Shown: positions 1 to 6,632 of the stretch, piece after piece
Position numbering within the stretch: the first letter of the stretch is position 1
Layout: each line of letters opens with the position of its first letter
Origin: Rhodoferax sp.
Lineage (GTDB): Bacteria > Pseudomonadota > Gammaproteobacteria > Burkholderiales > Burkholderiaceae_C
Length of the DNA: 64,000 nucleotides
Direction of reading: 5' to 3'
Assembly (NCBI GenBank): GCA_031291305.1
Contig: JARLJH010000056.1
Location: 29,481-93,480 of the forward strand
The notes under the pieces: model-generated
Told to the model about the DNA's origin: nothing
The model's input: the letters and a program-made list of their open reading frames with translations, nothing else
The model's database searches: none
Program-made: the position numbers and the translations under genes

Positions 1-296
1 GCGTACTGTTCGTCTTCCACACCCATGTCGATGAGTTCCTGGCGCGCCAGCCATTGCTGCATGTCGGCACTGCGCTCGCCAAAGGCTGCTCCGGCAGGCA
101 GATCAAGGGTGGTGTGAGTGCCCTCGGCCAAGCCCAACAAAGCGGCTTCCAGTGCCGGTGACAGCTGGCCAGTGCCCAGCGTCAACGTGGCGGGCGAGCC
201 CTCAAAGGTGCTGACCACCACGCCTGCCGGACCGCTCAGGCGGTAATGCAGGGTCAAAAAAGAGCCGGGTTGAACGCTGGCAGCGGTGCTTGTCAT
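1..296 (-). CDS. FKBP-type peptidyl-prolyl cis-trans isomerase, partial
   Basis: Reading leftward from an ATG, the translation begins MTSTAASVQPGSFLTLHYRL and continues with an FKBP core: a GTGQLSPALEAALLGL stretch and then FGERS, as in SlyD/SlpA-type FKBPs in which the insert-in-flap follows. These enzymes speed prolyl isomerisation and act as cytoplasmic folding helpers. Only the first 98 codons are present; the gene runs off the left edge. It is divergent from radC with about 165 bases between starts. In Burkholderiales this gene is usually followed by ispH, which would lie outside the window; that part is background knowledge. SlpA (FkpB) is more likely than SlyD because no histidine-rich tail can be judged from the fragment. 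Confidence 0.8.
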   Translation of the reverse strand, partial: MTSTAASVQPGSFLTLHYRLSGPAGVVVSTFEGSPATLTLGTGQLSPALEAALLGLAEGTHTTLDLPAGAAFGERSADMQQWLARQELIDMGVEDEQY

Positions 297-461
297 GCTG
301 ATCCTGTACAGATAAAAAAACAAAAGAGAGCCAAACACAAGTTCGGCGTGGCGTACCGGACAAGGCTTTGTGGCCGGTTTCAAACGCCCTGCGCTTGAGC
401 GCATAAACTGGGTGCATTGTAAAAGCCCGCTTGCCCTGCGCCACATCCATCTGCTTTGCCC

Positions 462-1163
462 ATGCCGCTCAAAGACCTGCCCCCCGATGCCCGCCCGCGT
501 GAAAAGTTGCTGGCCCGTGGCCCGGGCGCTTTAAGCGACGTAGAACTGCTGGCCATTCTGTTGCGCACCGGCATCCAGGGCAAGGGCGTGCTGCAAATGG
601 CCCATGAGCTGCTGCAAATCAAGCCCAAAGACGGTGCCGACGCTGGTTTTGACGGGATTGCCGGGCTGCTGAGTGCCACCGCAGACGACCTCAAGCGCGT
701 CAAGGGTCTGGGGCCTGCCAAACGGGCCGAACTGGTGGCCGTGCTGGAACTGGCGCGCCGGGCCATGGCGCAGCGCCTGCAGGAACGCACCGTGTTTGAC
801 ACCCCGGACGCCGTCAAGAACTACCTGCAATTACACCTTTCAGCACGCAAGCAGGAGGTTTTTGCGGTGCTGTTTCTGGACGTGCAAAACCGCCTGCTGG
901 CGATGGAAGAATTGTTTCAGGGCACCTTGTCGCAAACCAGCGTCTACCCGCGCGAGGTGGTGCTGCGGGCCCTGCATCACCAAGCCAGTGCCGTGGTGCT
1001 GTCGCACAACCACCCCAGCGGGACGGTGCAACCCAGCCGCGCCGATGAGATGCTGACGCAAACCCTGAAAACCACGCTGGCACTCATCGACGTGCGGGTG
1101 CTCGACCACGTGATCGTCGCGCCCGGCGAGGCGCTGTCCATGGCCGAACGGGGATTGATGTGA
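462..1163 (+). CDS. radC: RadC family JAB/MPN-domain protein
   Basis: A 233-residue protein that opens [19 protein letters not shown], the standard RadC start, followed by a helix-hairpin-helix-like region ([20 protein letters not shown]) and a C-terminal JAB domain with the metal-binding motif SHNHPSG around residues 181-187 and a downstream SRADEMLT aspartate. The length matches the family. The ATG used here is two codons after an in-frame TTG and directly precedes the conserved PLKDLP. Once called a DNA repair protein, RadC has no settled biochemical role; the JAMM motif suggests a metalloprotease-like fold. The stop overlaps the GTG of the next gene, so the two are probably cotranslated. 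Confidence 0.93.
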   Translation: MPLKDLPPDARPREKLLARGPGALSDVELLAILLRTGIQGKGVLQMAHELLQIKPKDGADAGFDGIAGLLSATADDLKRVKGLGPAKRAELVAVLELARRAMAQRLQERTVFDTPDAVKNYLQLHLSARKQEVFAVLFLDVQNRLLAMEELFQGTLSQTSVYPREVVLRALHHQASAVVLSHNHPSGTVQPSRADEMLTQTLKTTLALIDVRVLDHVIVAPGEALSMAERGLM

Positions 1164-1810
1164 AGCCCGTCAAGGTCAAGACGCTGACTGATCTGAAAAT
1201 CGTCAAGCGCGCGATTGCCGAGCAGGCCCAGCAGCGCGTCGCGCAGGCCAACGCAAAGGTGAAAGCCATCAAACAGGCGGCCTCGGACCGCGATCTATTC
1301 ATTAGAGCTGCTGGAGCCGTCCAGCCCCTGCCAGACAAGCGCCATGTGCTCCACAAAAGAGAGCATGCCCTGCCGCTGGCGATGCAGTATCAAAAGGATG
1401 AAAAGGCGGTGCTCAAGGAAGCCATCAGCGACGAATTTGATGTCTCGACCCTGCTGGAAACCGACGAACACTTGAGCTTTCGCCGCCCCGGCATTGGCCC
1501 AGACGTGACGCGCAAGCTGCGCCGGGGCGACTGGAGCATCCAGCGCCAGCTGGATCTGCACGGCCTGCGCCGCGACGACGCGCGTGAGTCTTTGAGCATG
1601 TTCATCCGCGAGGCGCACCGCCAGGGCATCCGTTGCGTGCGCGTGGTGCACGGCAAAGGTCTGGGCTCGCCGGGCAAAGCCCCGATTCTGAAAAGCCGCG
1701 TGCACAGCTGGCTGGTGCAAAAAGACGAGGTGCTGGCCTTTGTGCAAGCCAAACCGGCTGACGGAGGCGCGGGGGCACTGGTGGTGTTGCTGATGGCCTC
1801 CAGGGGTTAA
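1160..1810 (+). CDS. Smr-domain (MutS2 C-terminal-like) putative nuclease
   Basis: A 216-residue protein with a lysine/alanine-rich N-terminal helix, a middle segment ([19 protein letters not shown]) typical of stand-alone SmrA/SmrB-type proteins, and a C-terminal Smr domain from about residue 130. The Smr signatures [12 protein letters not shown] and [11 protein letters not shown] are intact. Smr domains nick or cleave nucleic acid; E. coli SmrB cuts mRNA in collided ribosomes, and SmrA-type proteins are DNA endonucleases, so substrate cannot be set from sequence. It starts with GTG inside the last codon of radC (ATGTGA overlap), which indicates translational coupling with that gene. Confidence 0.88.
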   Translation: MKPVKVKTLTDLKIVKRAIAEQAQQRVAQANAKVKAIKQAASDRDLFIRAAGAVQPLPDKRHVLHKREHALPLAMQYQKDEKAVLKEAISDEFDVSTLLETDEHLSFRRPGIGPDVTRKLRRGDWSIQRQLDLHGLRRDDARESLSMFIREAHRQGIRCVRVVHGKGLGSPGKAPILKSRVHSWLVQKDEVLAFVQAKPADGGAGALVVLLMASRG

Positions 1811-1861
1811 GCAGAAAGAAGACCAGTTGACGGATGAAATCTTGACCATTCCCAATTGAAA

Positions 1862-1877
1862 ATAGGAATATTCCTAT
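1862..1877. promoter_or_regulatory. 16-bp perfect palindrome upstream of the cytochrome operon
   Basis: The bases ATAGGAATATTCCTAT read identically on both strands. The site lies about 95 bases before the ATG of the cytochrome-porin gene and follows a TTGACC hexamer at 1842-1847, so it could overlap a promoter and serve as an operator. No transcription factor can be assigned. It is AT-rich in a GC-rich region, which makes a chance occurrence less likely, but there is only one copy in the window. Confidence 0.4.
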
Positions 1878-1970
1878 AGCCAATTTCATCCTTGGTCTGA
1901 TAGTCAGCAAGCGGAACCCTCTTCAAAATCGGGGCAAGTATTCAGTACGCACCCCCAGAAAGGCAACGCC

Positions 1971-3338
1971 ATGACAGCACAGGTCAACAAGACAGACATC
2001 AACTTCGCACGATGGATCGCGCTGGCCTTCGCAGTGCTGCTACTTGGCATCGGCCTGCTCCCCAGATATGCCCAGGCTGTGCCGGCATTTGCGCGCCAAA
2101 CCGGGCAAAACTGTGTTGCCTGTCACGCCGGAGGCCAGTTCCCGGAACTCACACCCTATGGCCGCATGTTCAAGATGACCGGCTACACCATTGGTGAGCG
2201 CACCATTCCCGTGTCGGTGATGGGTGTGGTCAGCTCCTCGCGCATTGCCAACCCGCCGACGCCCGACCCCACGGCTCCAACGCCACCCAGCAAGAGCGTC
2301 ACACCCATCTTCGCCACGGGCAGCCTGTTTCTGGCGGGCAAGATCACCGACAACATCGGTGGCTTTCTGCAAGTCACCTATGACCCATACGCCTTCGACA
2401 ACGGCGATGGCACTTATTCGGGCCACTCCAATGCAGACAACATGGACCTGCGCTTTGCCAACCGGATTGCTGACACCCAACGGGATTGGGTCTATGGCCT
2501 GAGTTTGAACAACAACCCTTCCGTGTCCGACCCGTGGAATACATCGGCTGCGTGGATGCAGTATGTGCCCGTGCCTTCTCCATCCAGCTCTGCCTACATC
2601 GATGGCACCACGCCTTTCCCTGGTTTTGGTTCCGGTGGCAACATCGCCGGCCTGAGCGCCTACGTGTTCTGGAACCAGACGGTGTATGCCGAACTGGGAA
2701 CTTACCGCACCGCGTCACAGGCGGTGTCGTTCATGAGCGCTGGCATTGACGATGCAAGCAAGACCAAGCTCAACGGCAGCAATAACCCGTACTGGCGGCT
2801 GGCCGTGTCGCATGAATGGGGACCGAACAACATCATGCTGGGCGCCACAGGTATGACGGCCCATGTCTTTGATCCCGGCAGCGATACAGGCGACGCAGCC
2901 AATCTGGGCAGCTACCACAACACCGGCATCGACATGCAGTACCAGTATCTGCTGGACCCGCACTCGGTCACGATTCAGGTCGCCCACATGCATCAGGAAC
3001 AAACCTATTCTGACAACGTATTGGCCGGCGCCGGACTGAGCTCGGGGCTCAGCGACACCATCAATGTGTCGCGTGCCAAGGTCTCCTACGTTTACAAAGC
3101 CAAGTACGGCGGCAGTCTGGCAGCTTTCAATATGAGCGGCACCACCAACAACCAGGGTGATCCTGGCACTACCGGCATCACTTACGAAGCGTTTTACATC
3201 CCGGTGCAAAACCTGCGCATTGGGCTGCAATACACCACCTACGGCAAGTACCAGGGCGCGACCACCAACTATGACGGCAATGGTCGCAATGCCAGCGACA
3301 ACAACTCGCTGTTCCTGTACGCCTGGTTTGCGTACTGA
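1971..3338 (+). CDS. Cyc2-like fused monohaem cytochrome c / outer membrane porin
   Basis: A 455-residue exported protein. Residues 1-36 form a signal peptide (hydrophobic AFAVLLLGIGLL, cleavage after AQA). The mature protein starts VPAFARQTGQ and carries one haem c site, CVACH at 48-52, followed by FPELTPYGRMFKMTGY. The remaining ~380 residues are alternating polar/aromatic strands with no further haem site and end in FLYAWFAY, an outer membrane beta-barrel signature. A small N-terminal cytochrome joined to a porin, with an FARQTG-type motif, is the architecture of Cyc2, the outer membrane Fe(II) oxidase of neutrophilic and acidophilic iron oxidisers; the length also fits. Related cytochrome-porins without shown iron activity exist, so Fe(II) as donor is inference. 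An AAAGG ribosome site precedes the ATG. The next gene encodes a dihaem cytochrome 29 bases downstream. Confidence 0.8.
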   Translation: MTAQVNKTDINFARWIALAFAVLLLGIGLLPRYAQAVPAFARQTGQNCVACHAGGQFPELTPYGRMFKMTGYTIGERTIPVSVMGVVSSSRIANPPTPDPTAPTPPSKSVTPIFATGSLFLAGKITDNIGGFLQVTYDPYAFDNGDGTYSGHSNADNMDLRFANRIADTQRDWVYGLSLNNNPSVSDPWNTSAAWMQYVPVPSPSSSAYIDGTTPFPGFGSGGNIAGLSAYVFWNQTVYAELGTYRTASQAVSFMSAGIDDASKTKLNGSNNPYWRLAVSHEWGPNNIMLGATGMTAHVFDPGSDTGDAANLGSYHNTGIDMQYQYLLDPHSVTIQVAHMHQEQTYSDNVLAGAGLSSGLSDTINVSRAKVSYVYKAKYGGSLAAFNMSGTTNNQGDPGTTGITYEAFYIPVQNLRIGLQYTTYGKYQGATTNYDGNGRNASDNNSLFLYAWFAY

Positions 3339-3367
3339 GCCTGTCACCCCTATCTCGGAGATTCAAC

Positions 3368-4015
3368 ATGAAATTCAGTCGCATGTTTCTGGTCATGGCG
3401 GCAGCACTGGCCGCTACCGCCTGCTCAAGCATCAACAACTCACGCAATCTGGCCGATCCCAGCGTCTCTGGCGTGACTTTGGCGCAGCAGGTGTGTTCGC
3501 TCTGCCATGGTGTCGCAGGTCAGTCGATCAATCCCAACTTTCCCAACCTGGCAGCGCAGCAGCCAACCTATTTCATGGCGCAGATGAAGGAGTTCAGGGG
3601 GCATGGTCGTCTGGACCCTGCCGGTTTTGAGTACATGTGGGGCATCAGCCGCAGTTTGACGGACGCGCAGATCCAGGGTTTGTCTGACTATTTTTCGTCC
3701 CAGGCGCCCGCGTCGATCTCGGGACCCACGCCACAAGCTACCGTCATGAATGACGGCAAGGCGATCTTTGAAAACGGCGTTCCCGACAAAGGTGTTCCGG
3801 CCTGTAGTTCCTGCCACGGGCCCCAAGCCCAGGGCAACGAGCAGTTCCCGAGATTGGCTCACCAGCACTCAGACTACCTGATCAAGCAGTTGATGGTCTT
3901 CCAAAGAACGGACGAACGTCCCGAAGGCAGCATCATGAAAGTGGTGGCCCACGCGCTCACGCCCAAGAATATGCAGGACGTGGCCACTTACCTGCAAGAT
4001 TTTCCAAAGCAATAA
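3368..4015 (+). CDS. dihaem cytochrome c4-like lipoprotein
   Basis: A 215-residue protein with a lipoprotein signal (lipobox AATAC, Cys19) and two haem c sites, CSLCH at 43-47 and CSSCH at 146-150. Each half has the class I cytochrome layout, with a Met-containing loop followed by LTDAQIQGLSDYFSS in the first half and LTPKNMQDVATYLQDF in the second, as in cytochrome c4. It would sit in the periplasm tethered to a membrane and pass electrons onward. It lies 29 bases after the Cyc2-like gene on the same strand with a GGAG ribosome site, matching the cyc2-cyc1 order known from Acidithiobacillus, where Cyc1 is also a c4-type dihaem protein. The partnership here is inferred from position. Confidence 0.85.
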   Translation: MKFSRMFLVMAAALAATACSSINNSRNLADPSVSGVTLAQQVCSLCHGVAGQSINPNFPNLAAQQPTYFMAQMKEFRGHGRLDPAGFEYMWGISRSLTDAQIQGLSDYFSSQAPASISGPTPQATVMNDGKAIFENGVPDKGVPACSSCHGPQAQGNEQFPRLAHQHSDYLIKQLMVFQRTDERPEGSIMKVVAHALTPKNMQDVATYLQDFPKQ

Positions 4016-4087
4016 CTGCAATGCCGCCGATCACATCTGGTGATGTTGCACTGTCTTATTCCGTGCGCTCGGCCGTGCCAGCCACGG

Positions 4088-5773
4088 TCAAACCATCAAT
4101 GACTTGACCGCACTCGCCTGTGCCGCGTGGCGCAACACGCTTCGCAGCTTGGCCGGACGCACCGGTTTCTGCAGCCAGGTCAGCCCTGCGGCTTGCGCCT
4201 GCTGATGCGCGCTGGCATCCATGTCGCCACTGATCACACAGGCTGGCAATGGTCGGCCCAGCAGGTCACGCAACTGACCAATGGCGAGGATGCCATTGGC
4301 GGGGCCCGGCAAACGGTAGTCGCTCACCACGACATCCACGTCCGGTGACTGCCGGGCCAGCGCGCAGGCACTGGCCGCATCCACCGCGACCACCACCCGA
4401 CAACCCCAACTCTGCAGCAAACCCGCCATGGCCACGCCGCCCAGCACGTCGTCCTCAATCAACAGCACCTGCAGACCCGACAAATCCGCGTTCGTCCGCG
4501 GCCCGCGTCGCCGTTGCATCGCGGGCAATGCGGCGGCCATGGGCACCAGCACACCAAAACGTGTACCGCAACCCACCGCCGAACGCAGTGTTACCGGATG
4601 GTTCAGCAAGCGGCAGGCCCGCTCCACCAGACTCAGACCCAAGCCCATGCCCTTGGCACGATCACGCTGCGGGTTGTCGACCTGAAAAAATTCCTGGAAC
4701 ACGCTGGCGTGGTGCTCGGGCGCGATGCCGACGCCGCTGTCCCACACCTCCAGCCGCGCCTGGGTGTGTCCGCAAGCCGGGCGGCAGGTCACCAGCACCG
4801 TCCCCTGATGGGTATGCTGCACCGCGTTGCTGACCAGATTGAGCAGCACCCGATGCAGCAGCACCGGGTCGCTGCGCAGCCAGATGCTGGAGGGCCGAAT
4901 GCGCAGGCGCAGCCCCTTGCCTTCGGCCATAGCCTCAAAACTGGTGCGCAACTGATCCAACAACTGATTCACCGGAAAGTCCGCCAGACTAACCTGCATC
5001 GACGGTGCATCCAGTCGGGAATAGTCGAAAAACGCATCCAGCATCTCCTGCAGTGCGCGCACTGAGGCGTTCACCCCGACCACCAGTTCCCGCGTGACAG
5101 CATCGTGAGACAACTGACCGAGCCGGGCGACAAACATGCCCATCGCGTGGGCAGGCTGGCGCAGATCGTGGCTGGCTGCCGCCAGAAACCGCGACTTGGC
5201 CAGCGATGCCGCCTCGGCCTCGTCTTTGCCCTGCGCCAGTTGTGCTTCGTAGCGACTGCGCACATGGTTGAAAGCAGCCGCCACCAGGGTGTAAAACAGC
5301 AGCGACAGGACAAAGTGCGAGCCAGTCACCGGCGTGTAGTGATAGGCCCAGGCCAGCGTGGGACCACCGAGTAGGAAATAGGCCGCAGCCACCAGCAGAA
5401 ACGCCACACTGAACATCCACCCCTGGCGCTCTCCCTTCAGAAAGAACGCCAAAAATGGCACCACATAGACCCAATAGAGCCCGGTGCCCTCAATACCGCC
5501 AAAAACAATCAGTGCACCAAAAATCACCCCCGCCGACAAGAGCAACAGCGACTCTGCCAGCCCGACATAGCGCGGACTACGGCTCAGGATCAGCGCTGGA
5601 ACCACCAGCAGCAGCTCAGCCAAACCTTCGGCCAGACCCAGCGCCATCAAGCCAGGCGTGAGCATGTTGAATGCCGCAAACAGCAGGCCAAAAACCAGTC
5701 CGATGCTGCTGGCCGCGCGCACATGGCGCGAGCGCACCTCCCAGCCGATCACCGAATCCACCGCCTCTTTCAT
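4088..5773 (-). CDS. membrane hybrid sensor histidine kinase with C-terminal receiver
   Basis: A 561-residue protein. The first ~190 residues hold about six hydrophobic segments and no recognisable periplasmic sensor domain. A HisKA domain follows with SHDLRQPAHAMGMF (phospho-acceptor His near 201), then an ATPase domain with NLVSNAVQH, DSGVGI and GMGLGLSLVERA, and a C-terminal receiver with IEDD, the phospho-acceptor VVSDYRLPG (Asp near 485) and LQKPVRP. The DLRQP form of the H box is common in orphan hybrid kinases of proteobacteria. The ATG used is nine bases after an alternative TTG. It is convergent with the cytochrome unit, with 72 bases between, so no functional link to it is implied. 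Signal unknown. Confidence 0.88.
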   Translation of the reverse strand: MKEAVDSVIGWEVRSRHVRAASSIGLVFGLLFAAFNMLTPGLMALGLAEGLAELLLVVPALILSRSPRYVGLAESLLLLSAGVIFGALIVFGGIEGTGLYWVYVVPFLAFFLKGERQGWMFSVAFLLVAAAYFLLGGPTLAWAYHYTPVTGSHFVLSLLFYTLVAAAFNHVRSRYEAQLAQGKDEAEAASLAKSRFLAAASHDLRQPAHAMGMFVARLGQLSHDAVTRELVVGVNASVRALQEMLDAFFDYSRLDAPSMQVSLADFPVNQLLDQLRTSFEAMAEGKGLRLRIRPSSIWLRSDPVLLHRVLLNLVSNAVQHTHQGTVLVTCRPACGHTQARLEVWDSGVGIAPEHHASVFQEFFQVDNPQRDRAKGMGLGLSLVERACRLLNHPVTLRSAVGCGTRFGVLVPMAAALPAMQRRRGPRTNADLSGLQVLLIEDDVLGGVAMAGLLQSWGCRVVVAVDAASACALARQSPDVDVVVSDYRLPGPANGILAIGQLRDLLGRPLPACVISGDMDASAHQQAQAAGLTWLQKPVRPAKLRSVLRHAAQASAVKSLMV

Positions 5774-5781
5774 AAGAAACA

Positions 5782-5830
5782 AGCCTTTAGCCCTTATAAA
5801 ACAAGGATGTGAAGTTATACTATTTATAGC
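5782..5830. repeat. interspersed Comamonadaceae-type repeat, copy 1
   Basis: The stretch GCCTTTAGCCCTTATAAAAC followed by AAGG, then ACTATTTATAGC, matches the repeat family seen throughout this window: a GCCTNTAGCCC box, a short AT-rich centre, AAGG, and a TAGC-type end. It lies immediately upstream of the kinase start and may contribute to its leader. Confidence 0.65.
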
Positions 5831-5838
5831 AAAAATGT

Positions 5839-5970
5839 TTAAGCGAACTGACGAGCGTTCAGGGTGCCGCGCCAGTGCCTTTTGGTCGCATCCACCGCCC
5901 GTGGCCGGTCGGGCACGGTCAGGTGGTGGTTGTAAACGTATTCTTTGCCCTTGAAGACGATTTCTGGCAT
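5839..5970 (-). pseudogene. N-terminal stub of a type III restriction-modification Mod methyltransferase
   Basis: On the minus strand an ATG opens MPEIVFKGKEYVYNHHLTVP, followed by DRPRAVDATK, which is the characteristic start of type III Mod / site-specific DNA methyltransferases (FKGKxxVYNHHLxVP, then a VDAAK-like segment). After that the frame breaks: the next codons read RHWRG, while a +1 shift reads KGTGAAP, which is what the family has there, so an extra A in an AAAA run is the likely first lesion. The ORF stops after 43 codons and none of the catalytic motifs (DPPY, FxGxG) remain. The fragment is bracketed by two copies of the interspersed repeat, consistent with deletion of the rest. 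Confidence 0.7.
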
Positions 5971-6065
5971 GACGTGGTGGCTACGCAGGTGGATTGTGCC
6001 AAATTGGCGAACAAGTTTAGCAGGCGTGCGGCCTGCAAAAGCCTGCCCATCTTATATGCTTTTTT

Positions 6066-6113
6066 GGCCTCTAGCCCTTTATTATCAAGGACTAGTAGCT
6101 ACTGACTTTATAG
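6066..6113. repeat. interspersed repeat, copy 2
   Basis: GGCCTCTAGCCC, then AAGGACTAGTAGCTACTGA and TTTATAG, is one of the clearest copies of the family. Together with copy 1 it brackets the methyltransferase remnant. The rest of the gap up to the truncated haemoglobin gene holds no gene that I can recognise. Confidence 0.7.
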
Positions 6114-6171
6114 TATTCCAAATCCAGCTCACTGCGTAACCGGCCGCCGACGGTTACACCAAAGAGGCAGT

Positions 6172-6585
6172 TTATGCCTCAGCTTGATTGCGCATCCAAT
6201 CGGCCGTCTGAAAAAACGACTGCTTGAGCTTGGCTTGCAAAGCCTCTGGCACGCCAGTTTCGAGCATGGCTTGGCTCATGCAAGCCAGCCACTGGTCGCG
6301 CCCCTGCAGGTTGACCTTGAACGGCATGTGCCGTTGTTTCAGGCGCGGGTGGCCAAAGCGCTCGGTGTAATGCTGCGGGCCACCGAGCCAGCCAGACAAG
6401 AACCAGAACAGCTTCTGCCGCGCATCGTCCAGAGTTGCGCCGTGCACAGAGCGTAGTTCGGCGTAGGCGGGGTCTAACTCCATCAGGTCATAAAACCGGG
6501 TTACCAGCTCTTGGACCTTGGTCTCGCCACCGATCCACTCGAACGGCGTGTCAAAGGCAGGTTTTTCTTCAATGTTCAAAATCAA
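6172..6585 (-). CDS. group II truncated haemoglobin
   Basis: A 137-residue protein with the truncated-globin layout: an early FEWIGGETKVQELVTRFYDLM helix pair, LRSVHGATLDDARQKLFWFL, then WLGGPQHYTERFGHPRLKQRH, which supplies the group II YxxxxGHPRLxxRH motif with the proximal histidine, and a terminal DQWLACMSQAML helix with the conserved Trp. Group II globins bind O2 tightly and are linked to redox and NO/peroxide chemistry in aerobes. No ATG lies in the right place; the start is TTG at 6585 or 6579. It stands alone, 47 bases upstream of the permease gene on the same strand. Confidence 0.9.
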   Translation of the reverse strand: MILNIEEKPAFDTPFEWIGGETKVQELVTRFYDLMELDPAYAELRSVHGATLDDARQKLFWFLSGWLGGPQHYTERFGHPRLKQRHMPFKVNLQGRDQWLACMSQAMLETGVPEALQAKLKQSFFQTADWMRNQAEA

Positions 6586-6632
6586 TCAGGCTTGGCGGCC
6601 TGCCCCATCAAGTTCATAAAGCGATCACAAAA

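Noticed and set aside
1285-1325. GATCTATTCATTAGAGCTGC inside the Smr-domain gene resembles the interspersed repeat.
   Set aside because: The encoded segment ([15 protein letters not shown]) is conserved in the Smr family and the second half of the repeat is absent.
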